From JACSRF01 sp964504445 (GTDB lineage Bacteria > Chloroflexota > Anaerolineae > Promineifilales > Promineifilaceae), in assembly GCA_964504445.1 (NCBI GenBank), contig CAZDEO010000007.1, positions 1 to 64,000 on the forward strand: DNA of 64,000 bases. Direction: 5' to 3'. Position numbers and translations under genes: made by a program. Each line of letters begins with the position of its first letter. Position 1 is the first letter of the stretch. Below the pieces are notes generated by a model. The model ran no database searches, was not told the origin of the DNA, and saw nothing but the letters and a program-made list of their open reading frames with translations. Positions 25,298 through 34,610 of this stretch are shown here, one piece after another.

Positions 25298-26242
25298 ATG
25301 AAGCATTACCTCAAATTCAGCCTTGGTGTTGTCATCATCATGATGGTTACGACGCTGCTGATTGCCAGAGGACAGGCACAGGCCGCGCCAGCACGCCCCA
25401 GCTTAAGCAAAACGCCCCCACCTGCGCAGTCCCTCTCGCCAATCTGGGGGCCAACTATTCGCCAATGGTCGCCCCAAATTACGGCTATTGCCCAGGAGTA
25501 TGGCGTAGATCCGGACCTGATTGCGGCTGTCATTCAAGAAGAATCCCAGGGGGACCACCAGGTAGTTAGCTATATGGGCGCGGTTGGTCTTATGGGGGTC
25601 ATGCCCAGTGGCCCTGGTTTGGAATTTCGGCCGTCTACCGAAGCCCTTAAACGGCCGACCACCAATTTACATTGGGGTGCGGCTATCCTCGCCGAAATCA
25701 TTCGCCAGTCTGGAGGAGATATTTACGCTGCTTTGGCTGCTTATAGTGGTGGATGGGAATTGGTTGAAACCCGGATACCACGGCTTTATGCGACCAATAT
25801 TCTTAACAACTATGGACGGGCCGTGGCCGCCCGCAGCGGTGTCCCTCCAGACATTGCTACCCAGTGGACGGTGGCTATTGAGATGCGCCGCGGGCACGTG
25901 ATTGGCGAAGAGCTGTTGGTGCTGGGGGAGCAGCCGCTTTCTGGTTTGCGCACTTATGGCGAGCACGTAATCTTTGCTGACGTGGATGAACAAGGGCGTG
26001 CTTATCACATTCGGGGATATGCCGTGCCTGTTGCCCTGGTTATTCCTTTGGATTCTGTTTCGTATGGACATAGCGACCAGGTTGAAGCACCTTTGCAGGC
26101 CCGACTGGGTGAAAGCATTGAGAAGGTTGATCAGAGCAATCCCGAAGTGTTGATCGCTTGTTTGCCCAGCCTGAGCCGCTTGCGCGGACGGGTGAGTACG
26201 CGCTGGTATGCCCCATCCCAATGCCCCTCCTGGCATCGTTAG
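25298..26242 (+). CDS. Secreted lytic transglycosylase (SLT fold)
   Basis: A 314-residue protein with an N-terminal signal/anchor (VVIIMMVTTLLIA) and a lysozyme-like domain (about 55-185). The catalytic Glu is probably Glu82 in VIQEESQG; GAVGLMGVMPSGPG and LAAYSGG stand in for the usual GLMQIMP and YNAG motifs. It cleaves peptidoglycan with formation of a 1,6-anhydro end. About 120 C-terminal residues have no recognised domain. AGGGGAT precedes ATG 25298. It may open the wall for growth or for insertion of surface structures. Confidence 0.85.
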   Translation: MKHYLKFSLGVVIIMMVTTLLIARGQAQAAPARPSLSKTPPPAQSLSPIWGPTIRQWSPQITAIAQEYGVDPDLIAAVIQEESQGDHQVVSYMGAVGLMGVMPSGPGLEFRPSTEALKRPTTNLHWGAAILAEIIRQSGGDIYAALAAYSGGWELVETRIPRLYATNILNNYGRAVAARSGVPPDIATQWTVAIEMRRGHVIGEELLVLGEQPLSGLRTYGEHVIFADVDEQGRAYHIRGYAVPVALVIPLDSVSYGHSDQVEAPLQARLGESIEKVDQSNPEVLIACLPSLSRLRGRVSTRWYAPSQCPSWHR

Positions 26243-26353
26243 TCAGGTCAGCAAGTCAGCGGAGAACGATAAAAGCCGGCTGCCGTTAACCTGGCCGGCG
26301 GCGAAGTTAGCACGCTGACAATCTAAAACAATCAATAGGAGTTACGCATTTTA

Positions 26354-28066
26354 ATGACAGAAATTATTCCCACGTCTCCCCGTACCGACGTGCAGGCCCG
26401 TTTTCCTGATGGGCAGGCATTCAATGGCCCGTTGGAGGCGTCCATTGAAGCTTTTGTGCAGGCGGCCCGGTGGCAAGGGCCTGGTGAGGTGGTGGCGGCA
26501 TTGGTCAACGGCCGTCTCCGTGAACTCTCTCGCCCTCTGGAGCAAGATGCAGATATTGTGCCCGTGACCACGGCTGATTCCGACGGCGTGCGCATTTATC
26601 GTCGCTCCCTCAGTTTTTTGCTCATTGCTGCGGCAGCCCAACTGTTTCCCGAAAATACCATTAGCGTGCACCATTCCATGCCTTTTGGGGGCTATTACTG
26701 CGAACGGAATGATCAACGGCCGTTATCCAGCCACGAACTAAAACGCCTGCGCCAGCGTATGCAAGAACTGGTGGACGCTAACCTGCCCATTAAACAGGTG
26801 CAGGTTTCTCTAGACGAAGCCCTGGCCTTATTTCGCCAGGCTGGTGATTTGGAAAAAGCGGACCTGTTTGCCAAACGGCGCAAGGATTACCTGACGCTCT
26901 ACGAACTAAATGGCGTGCGCGACTATTTTCACGGCTTCATGGTGCCCAGCACCGGCTACCTGCACCTGTTTGACCTGCGTCGTTACAACAACGGCTTTAT
27001 TTTACAGTTTCCCCGCCGCCGTGAGCCGGACGTTTTACAGCCTTTTGAAGACGAGCCGCGCCTGGCTAGTGTCTTTCAGGATTATGAGCGCTGGTTGCGC
27101 ATCATTGGCGTGCCCAGCGTTGCTTCCCTAAACAATGCCATGCGCAACGGCCGTATCCAGGAAGCTATCCTCGTGGCCGAAGCCTTGCACGAACAACAGT
27201 TAGCCAACATCGCCAACCAGATTGCCACCCGCCAGCCCGACGTCAAAATCATCCTCATTTCCGGCCCCACCTCTGCCGGCAAAACCACCTTCAGCAAACG
27301 GTTGGCCTTGCAGCTTCTCGCCTTTGGCATTCGCCCCGTTACCATCAGCATGGACAACTACTTCATCAACCGTGAGCATACTCCACGAGATGAAGAGGGT
27401 AACTACGATTTTGAAGCGCTAGAAGCCGTGGACGTTCCCCTGTTTCAAAATCACCTGCAAAAACTACTGGCGGGCGAAACCATCATCCAGCCACGCTACA
27501 ACTTTTACACCGGTTTACGCGAATGGGGAGATGAGCTGCAAATTGGGCAGGATCATGTACTCATCATCGAAGGTATTCACGGGCTTAACCCGCGGCTGGT
27601 AGCTGGTTTACCGCCCAACTCCTTCTATCGCATTTTCATATCTGCCCTGACCCAGCTCAACCTGGATAAACACAACCGCGTGCCCACCACCGACACCCGC
27701 ATGCTGCGCCGCATTGTGCGTGACGCCGCGCACCGCGGCTACACCGCCGCCGATACCATTCGCCGCTGGCCCAGCGTGCGGGTGGGCGAAAAGCGGTATA
27801 TTTTCCCCAATCAAAACAACGCCGATATTTTCTTTAACTCGGCTTTGGTGTATGAAGTGGCAGCCCTAAAAACGCTGGCATACCCCCTGCTGCTGCAAGT
27901 GGAACCGGACACCCCCGAACGTGTAGAGGCTAACCGCCTGCGCGCCTTTTTACAATGGTTTGATCCCCTCCCCAGTAACTACCTGGCGCTGATTCCCACC
28001 CATTCTATCCTGCGCGAATTCCTGGGCGGTTCTGTGCTGGACGATTACGACCCCGGCCAACATTAA
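26354..28066 (+). CDS. TGS-SAD-uridine kinase fusion (nucleoside kinase)
   Basis: A 570-residue protein with three parts. The first 65 residues resemble a TGS domain. Residues 70-180 carry a threonyl/alanyl-tRNA synthetase second-additional-domain-like motif (HHSMPFGGYYCE). From about 280 it is a P-loop uridine kinase/phosphoribulokinase with Walker A GPTSAGKTTFSKR near residue 303, SMDNYF, YDFEALEAVD and LIIEGIHGLNP. This fusion is known in several bacterial phyla and is thought to phosphorylate nucleosides; the RNA-binding-type front end suggests a link with translation. Three ACGGCCGT octamers encode NGR or ND-QRPL. AGGAG lies 14 nt before ATG 26354. Confidence 0.88.
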   Translation: MTEIIPTSPRTDVQARFPDGQAFNGPLEASIEAFVQAARWQGPGEVVAALVNGRLRELSRPLEQDADIVPVTTADSDGVRIYRRSLSFLLIAAAAQLFPENTISVHHSMPFGGYYCERNDQRPLSSHELKRLRQRMQELVDANLPIKQVQVSLDEALALFRQAGDLEKADLFAKRRKDYLTLYELNGVRDYFHGFMVPSTGYLHLFDLRRYNNGFILQFPRRREPDVLQPFEDEPRLASVFQDYERWLRIIGVPSVASLNNAMRNGRIQEAILVAEALHEQQLANIANQIATRQPDVKIILISGPTSAGKTTFSKRLALQLLAFGIRPVTISMDNYFINREHTPRDEEGNYDFEALEAVDVPLFQNHLQKLLAGETIIQPRYNFYTGLREWGDELQIGQDHVLIIEGIHGLNPRLVAGLPPNSFYRIFISALTQLNLDKHNRVPTTDTRMLRRIVRDAAHRGYTAADTIRRWPSVRVGEKRYIFPNQNNADIFFNSALVYEVAALKTLAYPLLLQVEPDTPERVEANRLRAFLQWFDPLPSNYLALIPTHSILREFLGGSVLDDYDPGQH

Positions 28067-28073
28067 AAAAGAG

Positions 28074-28114
28074 TGGCGATTAGAGAGTGGTTCATCGCCA
28101 CTCTCTAATCGCCA
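28074..28114. terminator. Perfect 17-bp stem between converging genes
   Basis: The 17 bases at 28074-28090 are exactly complementary to 28098-28114, with a 7-nt loop. The left arm is made of heptamers (GAGTGGC, GATTAGA, GAGTGGT), so a repeat of the intergenic family appears to serve as a two-way terminator between the kinase and the sdhB gene. Confidence 0.75.
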
Positions 28115-28134
28115 ATTTCTAACTTCAATTCCCC

Positions 28135-28857
28135 CTAAATCTCGCCCGAAACCAACACCTGCTTCACCTCGGCAATAGCCCGTGTAATTTCAATTTCTCG
28201 CGGGCAGGCGTTGGTGCAGTTGAAGTTGGTACGGCAGCGCCACACGCCAAAGGTGTCGCCTACTACGTTAAGACGCTCCTCGGCGGCGGTGTCGCGGCTG
28301 TCAAAAATGAAGCGGTGGGCATTGACAATGGCTGCCGGCCCGACGTACCGCTCGTTGGCCCAAAAGCTGGGGCAAGAGGTGGTGCAGGCGGCGCAGAGAA
28401 TACACTTGGTGGTGTCATCAAAACGCGCCCGGTCTTCTGGAGATTGCAGACGTTCACGGCCGTCTGCTGGCACTGGCGTATCGTTAATAAAATAAGGCAG
28501 CACTGATTTGTAGTGGTCGAAGAAGGGTTCCATATCCACAATCAGATCTTTGAGTACGCGCAGCCCCAGGATAGGTTCTACCTGGATGTTGACGCTTTGG
28601 CTACCGGGGGCCAACCGTGAGACCAGGGTTTTGCAGGCCAGGGCATTGGCCCCATTAATGCGCAGGGCGTCGGAGCCGCACACGCCGTGCGCGCACGAGC
28701 GGCGCAGCGCCAGCGTACCATCCAGCTCCCATTTGACGCGGTTCAGTAAGTCTAACACGGTGTCGGTGGGGTCCACATCTTGCAGGGTGTACTCGCCCCA
28801 CCAGGGTTTTTTGTCTTTGTCGGGATTAAACCGGCGAATGCGTAATTTTACTTGCAT
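28135..28857 (-). CDS. sdhB: Succinate dehydrogenase iron-sulfur subunit
   Basis: A 240-residue subunit carrying three Fe-S clusters: SCAHGVCGSDALRING with a later C for the 2Fe-2S, CILCAACTTSCP for the 4Fe-4S and CRTNFNCTNACP for the 3Fe-4S cluster. It passes electrons from SdhA flavin to quinone at the membrane. AAAGGAG precedes ATG 28857. It is last in the sdhCDAB operon, 11 nt after sdhA. Confidence 0.97.
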   Translation of the reverse strand: MQVKLRIRRFNPDKDKKPWWGEYTLQDVDPTDTVLDLLNRVKWELDGTLALRRSCAHGVCGSDALRINGANALACKTLVSRLAPGSQSVNIQVEPILGLRVLKDLIVDMEPFFDHYKSVLPYFINDTPVPADGRERLQSPEDRARFDDTTKCILCAACTTSCPSFWANERYVGPAAIVNAHRFIFDSRDTAAEERLNVVGDTFGVWRCRTNFNCTNACPREIEITRAIAEVKQVLVSGEI

Positions 28858-28868
28858 GGCGCGCTCCT

Positions 28869-30653
28869 TTAATAGACTCGTGGTTTGGGTTCGTAACGCC
28901 CTAGCGTGACGGGCTTATAGTCCAGGCGATACGCCCCTTCCCCTTCTTTGTGGCAAAGGGTGTGCTTCAGCCAGTCGTCGTCGTTACGTTCGGGGAAGTC
29001 GTCGCGGGCGTGGGCGCCGCGGCTTTCCTGCCGGGCCAGGGCAGAAACGGCCGTTACCTCCGCCAGCTCTAGCAAACAGCCCAACTCCCACGCCTCCAGC
29101 AAATCGCTGTTAAAGATCTTGCCCTTATCTTCAATTGCAATATGGGCATACTCTGCCCGCAGTGCTTGCAGCTCGGCTACCGTCTGGGTAATGGTTTCCT
29201 CGGTACGGAACACGCCAACCCCTGCGGTCATCGTCTTTTGCATGCGGTTACGCAGTTCATAGGGCTTGGCCCCGCTTTCATTCTGGCGAATTTGGGCAAA
29301 AACATCCATGATTTCTTGCGCCGGATTCGCGGGCAGCGGTTCCAGCGGGGTATCTTTGCAAAAGGCGGCCATATGTTTGCCCGCGCGACGGCCAAAGACC
29401 ACCAGGTCTGTCAGCGAGTTGGTGCCCAGGCGGTTGGCCCCGTGTACCGATACGCAGGCCACTTCGCCGGCGGCGTATAGGCCGTGCAGTACATTGTTTG
29501 AGGCATCTAGCAACACACGGCCGTCCACGTCCGTAGGAATGCCGCCCATGGCATAATGGGCTGTCGGTTGTACTGGCATTGGCTCTTTTGTGGGATCTAC
29601 ACCCAGGTAAGTACGCGTAAAGTCCGCAATGTCTGGCAGCTTGGCCTCAATGTATTCCCGGTCAATGCGCCGCTTTTCGCCATCTTCGGCAAAGTAGCGG
29701 TTCACCGTTTTCGGCGTGACGTCCAGATGAACGTAGTTTTTGCCCTTAATACCCCGCCCCGCTTGCACCTCCAGGTAAATGGCGCGGCTGACCACGTCGC
29801 GGCTGGCCAGGTCTTTGATATTAGGCGCATACTTCTTCATAAAGCGCTCCCCTTCGCCATTGATGAGGACGCCGCCCTCACCGCGCACCCCCTCGGTAAT
29901 GAGGATGCCCAGCTTAAAGATGCCAGTGGGGTGAAACTGGAAAAACTCCATATCTTGCAGCGGTATGCCCCGGCGCAGGCAAATGGCCGCGCCGTCGCCG
30001 GTCAGCGAGTGGGCATTGGAAGTTACTTCCCAACAACGCCCCCAGCCACCAGTGGCAAACATGACCGCTTTGCTGTGGAAGATGTGAAAGTCGCCAGTGG
30101 CAATCTCAATGGCAATGACACCACCCACGGCGTTGCCCACGCGAATCAGGTCTACCACCTGAAATTCGTCGAAGAAGTTAACCTTGTGTTTGATGCATTG
30201 CTGGTAGAGGGTTTGCAGAATCATGTGGCCGGTGCGGTCGGCAGCGTGGCAGGCACGCATGACGGGCTTGCCGGTTTCGTTGTTGGTGTGCCCGCCAAAG
30301 CGCCGTTGGGAGATACGGCCGTTAGGAAAACGGTCAAAGGGCAGTCCCATATGCTCCATCTCAATGACCACGTCAATGGCGTCCTGGCACAAAATGTCCA
30401 CCGCATCCTGGTCGGCCAAATAATCGGAACCTTTCACAGTGTCGTACGCATGCCATTTCCAATGGTCTTCCTCTTCATTGCCCAGGGCCGCGCCTACACC
30501 CCCTTGGGCCGCGCCCGTGTGCGAGCGCGTGGGGTACAGTTTAGAAAGCACAGCCACGTTGGCTTCCCGGCTGGCGTACAGGGCTGCCATCAGCCCCGCG
30601 CCACCTGCGCCAACAATGACTGCGTCGAATGTGTGTGTATGTAAAGTTGCCAT
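28869..30653 (-). CDS. sdhA: Succinate dehydrogenase flavoprotein subunit
   Basis: A 594-residue flavoprotein. FAD binding is shown by DAVIVGAGGAGLMAALYA. The covalent flavin His lies in TRSHTGAAQGG. The active-site region includes HPTGIF, RDVVSRAIYLEV and GANRLGTNSLTDLVVFG. It oxidises succinate to fumarate in the TCA cycle. GGAAGAGG lies before ATG 30653. A long antisense open frame (29556-30644) is a by-product of its codon use. Confidence 0.98.
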   Translation of the reverse strand: MATLHTHTFDAVIVGAGGAGLMAALYASREANVAVLSKLYPTRSHTGAAQGGVGAALGNEEEDHWKWHAYDTVKGSDYLADQDAVDILCQDAIDVVIEMEHMGLPFDRFPNGRISQRRFGGHTNNETGKPVMRACHAADRTGHMILQTLYQQCIKHKVNFFDEFQVVDLIRVGNAVGGVIAIEIATGDFHIFHSKAVMFATGGWGRCWEVTSNAHSLTGDGAAICLRRGIPLQDMEFFQFHPTGIFKLGILITEGVRGEGGVLINGEGERFMKKYAPNIKDLASRDVVSRAIYLEVQAGRGIKGKNYVHLDVTPKTVNRYFAEDGEKRRIDREYIEAKLPDIADFTRTYLGVDPTKEPMPVQPTAHYAMGGIPTDVDGRVLLDASNNVLHGLYAAGEVACVSVHGANRLGTNSLTDLVVFGRRAGKHMAAFCKDTPLEPLPANPAQEIMDVFAQIRQNESGAKPYELRNRMQKTMTAGVGVFRTEETITQTVAELQALRAEYAHIAIEDKGKIFNSDLLEAWELGCLLELAEVTAVSALARQESRGAHARDDFPERNDDDWLKHTLCHKEGEGAYRLDYKPVTLGRYEPKPRVY

Positions 30654-30665
30654 GATCCTCTTCCT

Positions 30666-31061
30666 TTAATTGATGGAGGCCGGGTCGAAGCTGGCAATGG
30701 CAAAGCCCGCCCACAGCAGGGTAATAACGACAAAAACAGCCAGCGCAATGTTAATAATGCGCACGGTGCGGCGATTATGAATGTAATCCTCCAAGACCTG
30801 ACGTAAGCCGTTGATGCCGTGACTGAAAGCGAAGGCCAGCAGCAGCATATCATAAGCCTTCCAGCCCCAATCATTCCATTGCTCAGCCACAAATTGGATG
30901 GTGAGGTTATGCACGCTGTTGAGCACGTGTTGGATCATCATGTGCCCCACAGCCAAAATCAACAAGGCAATGCCGGTGAGGCGCATAAATAAGAAACCAT
31001 AGCGTTCAAAATTGGTGCGAACCTGGACTTTGCGGCGCGTGACGCCGGTTACAGTTGTCAT
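30666..31061 (-). CDS. sdhD: Succinate dehydrogenase membrane anchor subunit
   Basis: A 131-residue protein with three hydrophobic segments. AFSHGINGLRQVLEDY is the SdhD signature, with the His as a likely heme b ligand. With SdhC it anchors the complex and forms the quinone site. AAAAGGAG precedes ATG 31061; the gap to sdhA is 12 nt. Confidence 0.92.
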   Translation of the reverse strand: MTTVTGVTRRKVQVRTNFERYGFLFMRLTGIALLILAVGHMMIQHVLNSVHNLTIQFVAEQWNDWGWKAYDMLLLAFAFSHGINGLRQVLEDYIHNRRTVRIINIALAVFVVITLLWAGFAIASFDPASIN

Positions 31062-31076
31062 GGTTAAACTCCTTTT

Positions 31077-31514
31077 TTAGGATGAGGGAAAGGGGGGGAT
31101 GGCCCAGCAATTTGTACCTCCGCGGCAATACTCTACGATGCCGATGAACATGTAGATGCCGATGGGCACAAAAACAACCAAAAACAAAACCCAGACAAAG
31201 GTGGCGGTCTGGCGCTGGTACTTCCACCATTCTGGCTTGAAGTCGAGAATGGTGATACGAATGCCGTTAAAGGCATGGTAGAGTACGGCTGCCATTACGC
31301 CGATTTCGCCGGCACCAAACAAGGGATGCTTGAATAGTTCGACCGACCAGGAGTAAATTTCCGGCGCGTAGGTGACGTTGGCTGTGTCCCACACGTGGAT
31401 GACCAAGAAAGACAGAATGGCCAACCCCGACAGGCGGTGGGCCACCCAGCTCCAGTGCCCACTACGGCCCCGGTAGCGCGCGCTTTCGCGTAGCGTGAGT
31501 AATAGTGATGACAT
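31077..31514 (-). CDS. sdhC: Succinate dehydrogenase cytochrome b subunit
   Basis: A 145-residue protein with three membrane spans. SWVAHRLSGLAILSFLVIHVWDT holds the S-x-x-x-R-x-S-G quinone-site motif, and VLYHAFNGIRI carries the likely heme ligand His. ATG 31514 is chosen over the GTG two codons upstream because AAGGAG sits 8 nt before it. First gene of sdhCDAB; 15 nt separate it from sdhD. Confidence 0.93.
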   Translation of the reverse strand: MSSLLLTLRESARYRGRSGHWSWVAHRLSGLAILSFLVIHVWDTANVTYAPEIYSWSVELFKHPLFGAGEIGVMAAVLYHAFNGIRITILDFKPEWWKYQRQTATFVWVLFLVVFVPIGIYMFIGIVEYCRGGTNCWAIPPFPSS

Positions 31515-31543
31515 ATGCACCTCTCCTTCTTTAAGGTGGTAAT

Positions 31544-31571
31544 AATGTATAGGGTATACAACAATTGTTAA
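31544..31571 (-). promoter_or_regulatory. Probable sdhCDAB promoter overlapped by two palindromes
   Basis: On the minus strand TTAACA (31566-31571) and TACATT (31544-31549) lie 16 bp apart, 30 nt upstream of the sdhC start. The spacer and -10 box are covered by TGTATAgggTATACA (31546-31560), and the spacer/-35 by AACAATTGTT (31560-31569), both perfect palindromes. These are good candidates for repressor sites. Confidence 0.45.
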
Positions 31572-31755
31572 GGGTGAGGCAAATGGAATTTTGCTAATTG
31601 TGCCTAATGACCCAGATTGTGTGCGTTTATTTTGCCACGATTTGGCGATTCGTCCACAATGGATGCCACTAGGTTTGCCGGGCTATTAGTCATGAATGTG
31701 GAAGCATGGCAGATGCTTGCCTTCGGCATAGCCCATTGTTACACTTTATTTTGAC

Positions 31756-32781
31756 ATGATACGTCCTTTTCATTTGCGTGATTTACCTCTAGTGCATCGC
31801 CTGAGCGAACACGGCGTTGCCCTACACTCGGAGTCGGCCCTTATCAACCAGGTCCATCCGTTGCGGGGTGCGTTGTTTAACCTGTTTATGGGTGGCGATT
31901 ATCCAACCTTTGTCTGGCGGGCGGAGGAAGGCCCTGATGCTGGCTTTGTTCAGCTGCAACTGCGTGAGGGGAGCCAGAGTGGGTATATTCTTTTTATTAG
32001 CGCAACGGCTGGCGCGGGCGATGAAGATGGTTCTGCCGGTGCTTCCATCAATAAAGAGGTCTGGTTGTCGCTTCTTGACCAGGCCATTATTGAGGTGGGC
32101 CAGCGGGGTGTGCACAGCCTGGTGGCGGAAGTGGATGAGACTGGTCCGGAGCTGCCGGTGCTGCGGCGAGCAGGGTTTGCTGTTTATACCCGGCAGGATA
32201 TTTGGGTGTTGGAGAAGGACACCAATATGCCGGTGCCGAATGATAAACGGCCGTTCCTCCAACAGCGGCGCGGTGAAGATGATTGGGACATTCAATTACT
32301 TTACGCCAATACCGTTCCCCGTTTGGTGCAGCTTGTGGAACCCATGCCACCCCTGGAAATTGGGCAGAGTTGGGTTCTGCGTGAAGGGAGCGAATTGACA
32401 GCTTGCATTCATGCCCATCGTGGCGAGGCGGCCACCTGGCTTCGTTTCTTCATCCACCCTAATGCCGAAGCCCGTGCTGAAGAAATTATTCACGCGACGC
32501 TGAACCTGCATGCTCCTAAAGCGAACCATCCCTTATTTTGTAGCGTGCCCCGCTACCAAAGCTGGCTGCAGAACTCTTTGCAGCGCAGCGGTTTTGCCTT
32601 ATGGAGTAGCCATGCCGTGATGGTGAAACATACTGTTCAGCACTTGCGCCGCCCGCTGCCAGAATTAACGGCCGTACTCGAATCGCAGGGTATCACCACC
32701 TCTTCCCCCATCATTCGCCAATACTACTGGCCAAAAGATGGGTCAGGAAAGAACGGCCGTCTCTCTCTCAAAAACAGGTAA
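31756..32781 (+). CDS. Putative GNAT-type acyltransferase, two-domain
   Basis: A 341-residue protein beginning MIRPFHLRDLPLVHRLSEHG, the usual opening of a GNAT acetyltransferase. The first half has the expected strand order, with the region GVHSLVAEVDETGPELPVLRRAGFAVYTRQDIWVL resembling the C-terminal GNAT core. The second half (190-300) looks like a degenerate repeat of the fold. The acetyl-CoA loop (Q/R-x-x-G-x-G/A) is not clear, so activity is uncertain. No ribosome site is seen before ATG 31756; it may be leaderless. It may be coupled to the ATPase gene 13 nt downstream. Confidence 0.55.
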   Translation: MIRPFHLRDLPLVHRLSEHGVALHSESALINQVHPLRGALFNLFMGGDYPTFVWRAEEGPDAGFVQLQLREGSQSGYILFISATAGAGDEDGSAGASINKEVWLSLLDQAIIEVGQRGVHSLVAEVDETGPELPVLRRAGFAVYTRQDIWVLEKDTNMPVPNDKRPFLQQRRGEDDWDIQLLYANTVPRLVQLVEPMPPLEIGQSWVLREGSELTACIHAHRGEAATWLRFFIHPNAEARAEEIIHATLNLHAPKANHPLFCSVPRYQSWLQNSLQRSGFALWSSHAVMVKHTVQHLRRPLPELTAVLESQGITTSSPIIRQYYWPKDGSGKNGRLSLKNR

Positions 32782-32794
32782 CCAAAATAACTCT

Positions 32795-34453
32795 ATGGAT
32801 AAACAACAAGCAATCGAAGATTTACAAGCCCTCCTGTTCCTTTTGCCCCCACGCATCCGCCAAAAGCTGGAGCAATTGGGGCACGAAGATGAGCTGCTGG
32901 AGGTCATCCTTGACCTGGGTCGTTCCCCTTCAGCGCGCTACGTTGACGGTGAGAAGATGCTCTTACCCGAAGAAGTGACCAAAGCCGAAATTGACGCGGT
33001 GGTCAACAGCATTGGCGATTTTGACGACGACAACCGTGCCGGCATTGCCCGCACGCTGCACCGCATTTCCGGCATTCGCAACCGGCGCGGTGACGTGGTG
33101 GGCCTTACCTGCCGCGTAGGCCGCGCCGTTTACGGCACCATTGACATCATCGCCGACATTGTCGAGGAAGGGCACAGCATCTTACTGCTGGGCCGCCCCG
33201 GCGTAGGCAAAACCACTATGCTGCGCGAAATGGCGCGCATCCTGGCCGAAAAGAAGCGGGTGATCATTGTGGACACCTCCAACGAAATTGGCGGCGATGG
33301 CGACATTCCCCACCCCGCCGTAGGCCGCGCCCGGCGGATGCAGGTGCCACGCCCTGCCCACCAGCACGAGACGATGATTGAGGCCGTGGAAAATCACAAT
33401 CCGGAGGTCATCGTCATTGACGAAATTGGCCGCGAACGAGAAGCTGGGGCTGCCCGCACCATCAATGAGCGCGGCGTGCAGCTTATTGGCACTGCCCACG
33501 GCAATACGCTGGAGAATCTGTTGTTGAACCCGACTCTGTCTGACTTGGTCGGCGGCATTGAAAGCGTGACCCTCTCAGACGAAGAGGCGCGCCGCCGCGG
33601 CACGCAAAAGACGGTGTTGGAGCGCCGCGCCCCGCCGACTTTTGACGTGCTGATTGAGATTCAGGCTCGGGAGAAGCTGCTGGTGCATAGAGACGTGACA
33701 GATTCGGTGGATGCTATGCTGCGGGGACGGCCGTTGCAGGTGGAAACGCGCCAGCGCGACGCTGCCGGCAAAATCAGCATTACCCCAGAGCCAATTATGG
33801 CCAGCTCGCCTGCGGTGACGGGGCGGCGGGACTTGCGTCCCGGCGAGGGCCGCGGGGCAGCCGGGCGGGTACGCCGGGAAAATGGCAATGACCATGGGAA
33901 CGGGAATGAAAACGGCCGTGCTGCCAAAACAGAGCGCGCCGTCATTGATCTTTCTGCGGGTGAACCCGGTGAGGCCAGTAAACGCATTCGCGTCTTTCCC
34001 TATGGCGTTGCCCGTAACCGGCTCCTACAGGCCGCTAAAAGATTGGGCATCTTCCTGGAAGTCGTGGATGACCTGGCGGAAGCGGATGTGCTGGTTACCC
34101 TGAAGAGCTACTACCGCAAGCGCCGCCGCCTGATTAGTGACGCCGAGCAAAGGCGCAAGCCCGTTTACGTTTTGCGGGCCAACACGGTGAACCAGATGGA
34201 GAATTTCCTTATTCGCGCGTTGGACCTGGAGGCAACGCCCGCAGACCCTTTTGATCTGGCGTTGGGGGAAGCCGAAGAGGCTATTCAACAGGTGAATACC
34301 GGGCAGGCGGCTTACGTTGATCTTAGCCCGGTAGGGTCTGCGCTGCGTCGCTACCAGCACCAGTTGGCGCGCCAGGCAAATCTCGTTTCCCACAGCTACG
34401 GCCAAGAACCCATGCGCCACGTGCGCATCTTCAATACTCCCCGGAATGAGTAG
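32795..34453 (+). CDS. Ycf45-like P-loop ATPase with C-terminal R3H-type region
   Basis: A 552-residue protein of the SpoIIIAA/Ycf45 group. Residues about 95-320 form a RecA-like ATPase: LGRPGVGKTTMLREMAR (Walker A near 131), VIIVDTSNEIGGDGDIPHPAVGRARRM and NHNPEVIVIDEIGRERE (Walker B). A charged linker with NGNDHGNGNENG follows. The C-terminal part, VARNRLLQAAKRLGIFLEVVDDLAEADVLVTLK onward, resembles R3H-containing members that bind single-stranded nucleic acid. Role unproven, probably nucleic-acid handling. The start at 32795 matches the family N-terminus; an earlier in-frame start would overlap the preceding gene. Confidence 0.8.
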   Translation: MDKQQAIEDLQALLFLLPPRIRQKLEQLGHEDELLEVILDLGRSPSARYVDGEKMLLPEEVTKAEIDAVVNSIGDFDDDNRAGIARTLHRISGIRNRRGDVVGLTCRVGRAVYGTIDIIADIVEEGHSILLLGRPGVGKTTMLREMARILAEKKRVIIVDTSNEIGGDGDIPHPAVGRARRMQVPRPAHQHETMIEAVENHNPEVIVIDEIGREREAGAARTINERGVQLIGTAHGNTLENLLLNPTLSDLVGGIESVTLSDEEARRRGTQKTVLERRAPPTFDVLIEIQAREKLLVHRDVTDSVDAMLRGRPLQVETRQRDAAGKISITPEPIMASSPAVTGRRDLRPGEGRGAAGRVRRENGNDHGNGNENGRAAKTERAVIDLSAGEPGEASKRIRVFPYGVARNRLLQAAKRLGIFLEVVDDLAEADVLVTLKSYYRKRRRLISDAEQRRKPVYVLRANTVNQMENFLIRALDLEATPADPFDLALGEAEEAIQQVNTGQAAYVDLSPVGSALRRYQHQLARQANLVSHSYGQEPMRHVRIFNTPRNE

Positions 34454-34466
34454 ACAGGGAATAGCT

Positions 34467-34606
34467 GTTGGTTGGTGAGCGGGTTGGTAATCCTTGACAA
34501 GGCGCCCAAGGATGGGGTGACCAGGGGACAAAATAGCAGGTTGTGTCCGTTAATCATAAAATCGGTTAGTAAACCAACCATCTAGTCAACCAACAAACCA
34601 CAAAAC
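34467..34606. repeat. Inverted GTTGGT/ACCAAC repeat pair before tmk
   Basis: GTTGGTTGGTGAGCGGGTTGG at the left and ACCAACC, TCAACCAAC and ACAAACC on the right, about 90 bp apart, are complementary and have a loose 7-bp rhythm. The right arm runs up to the tmk start codon. Confidence 0.5.
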
Positions 34607-34610
34607 AACC

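Noticed and set aside
29556..30644. 362-codon open frame antisense to sdhA
   Set aside because: It mirrors the sdhA gene exactly, lacks a ribosome site and has no protein-like composition; sdhA is certain.
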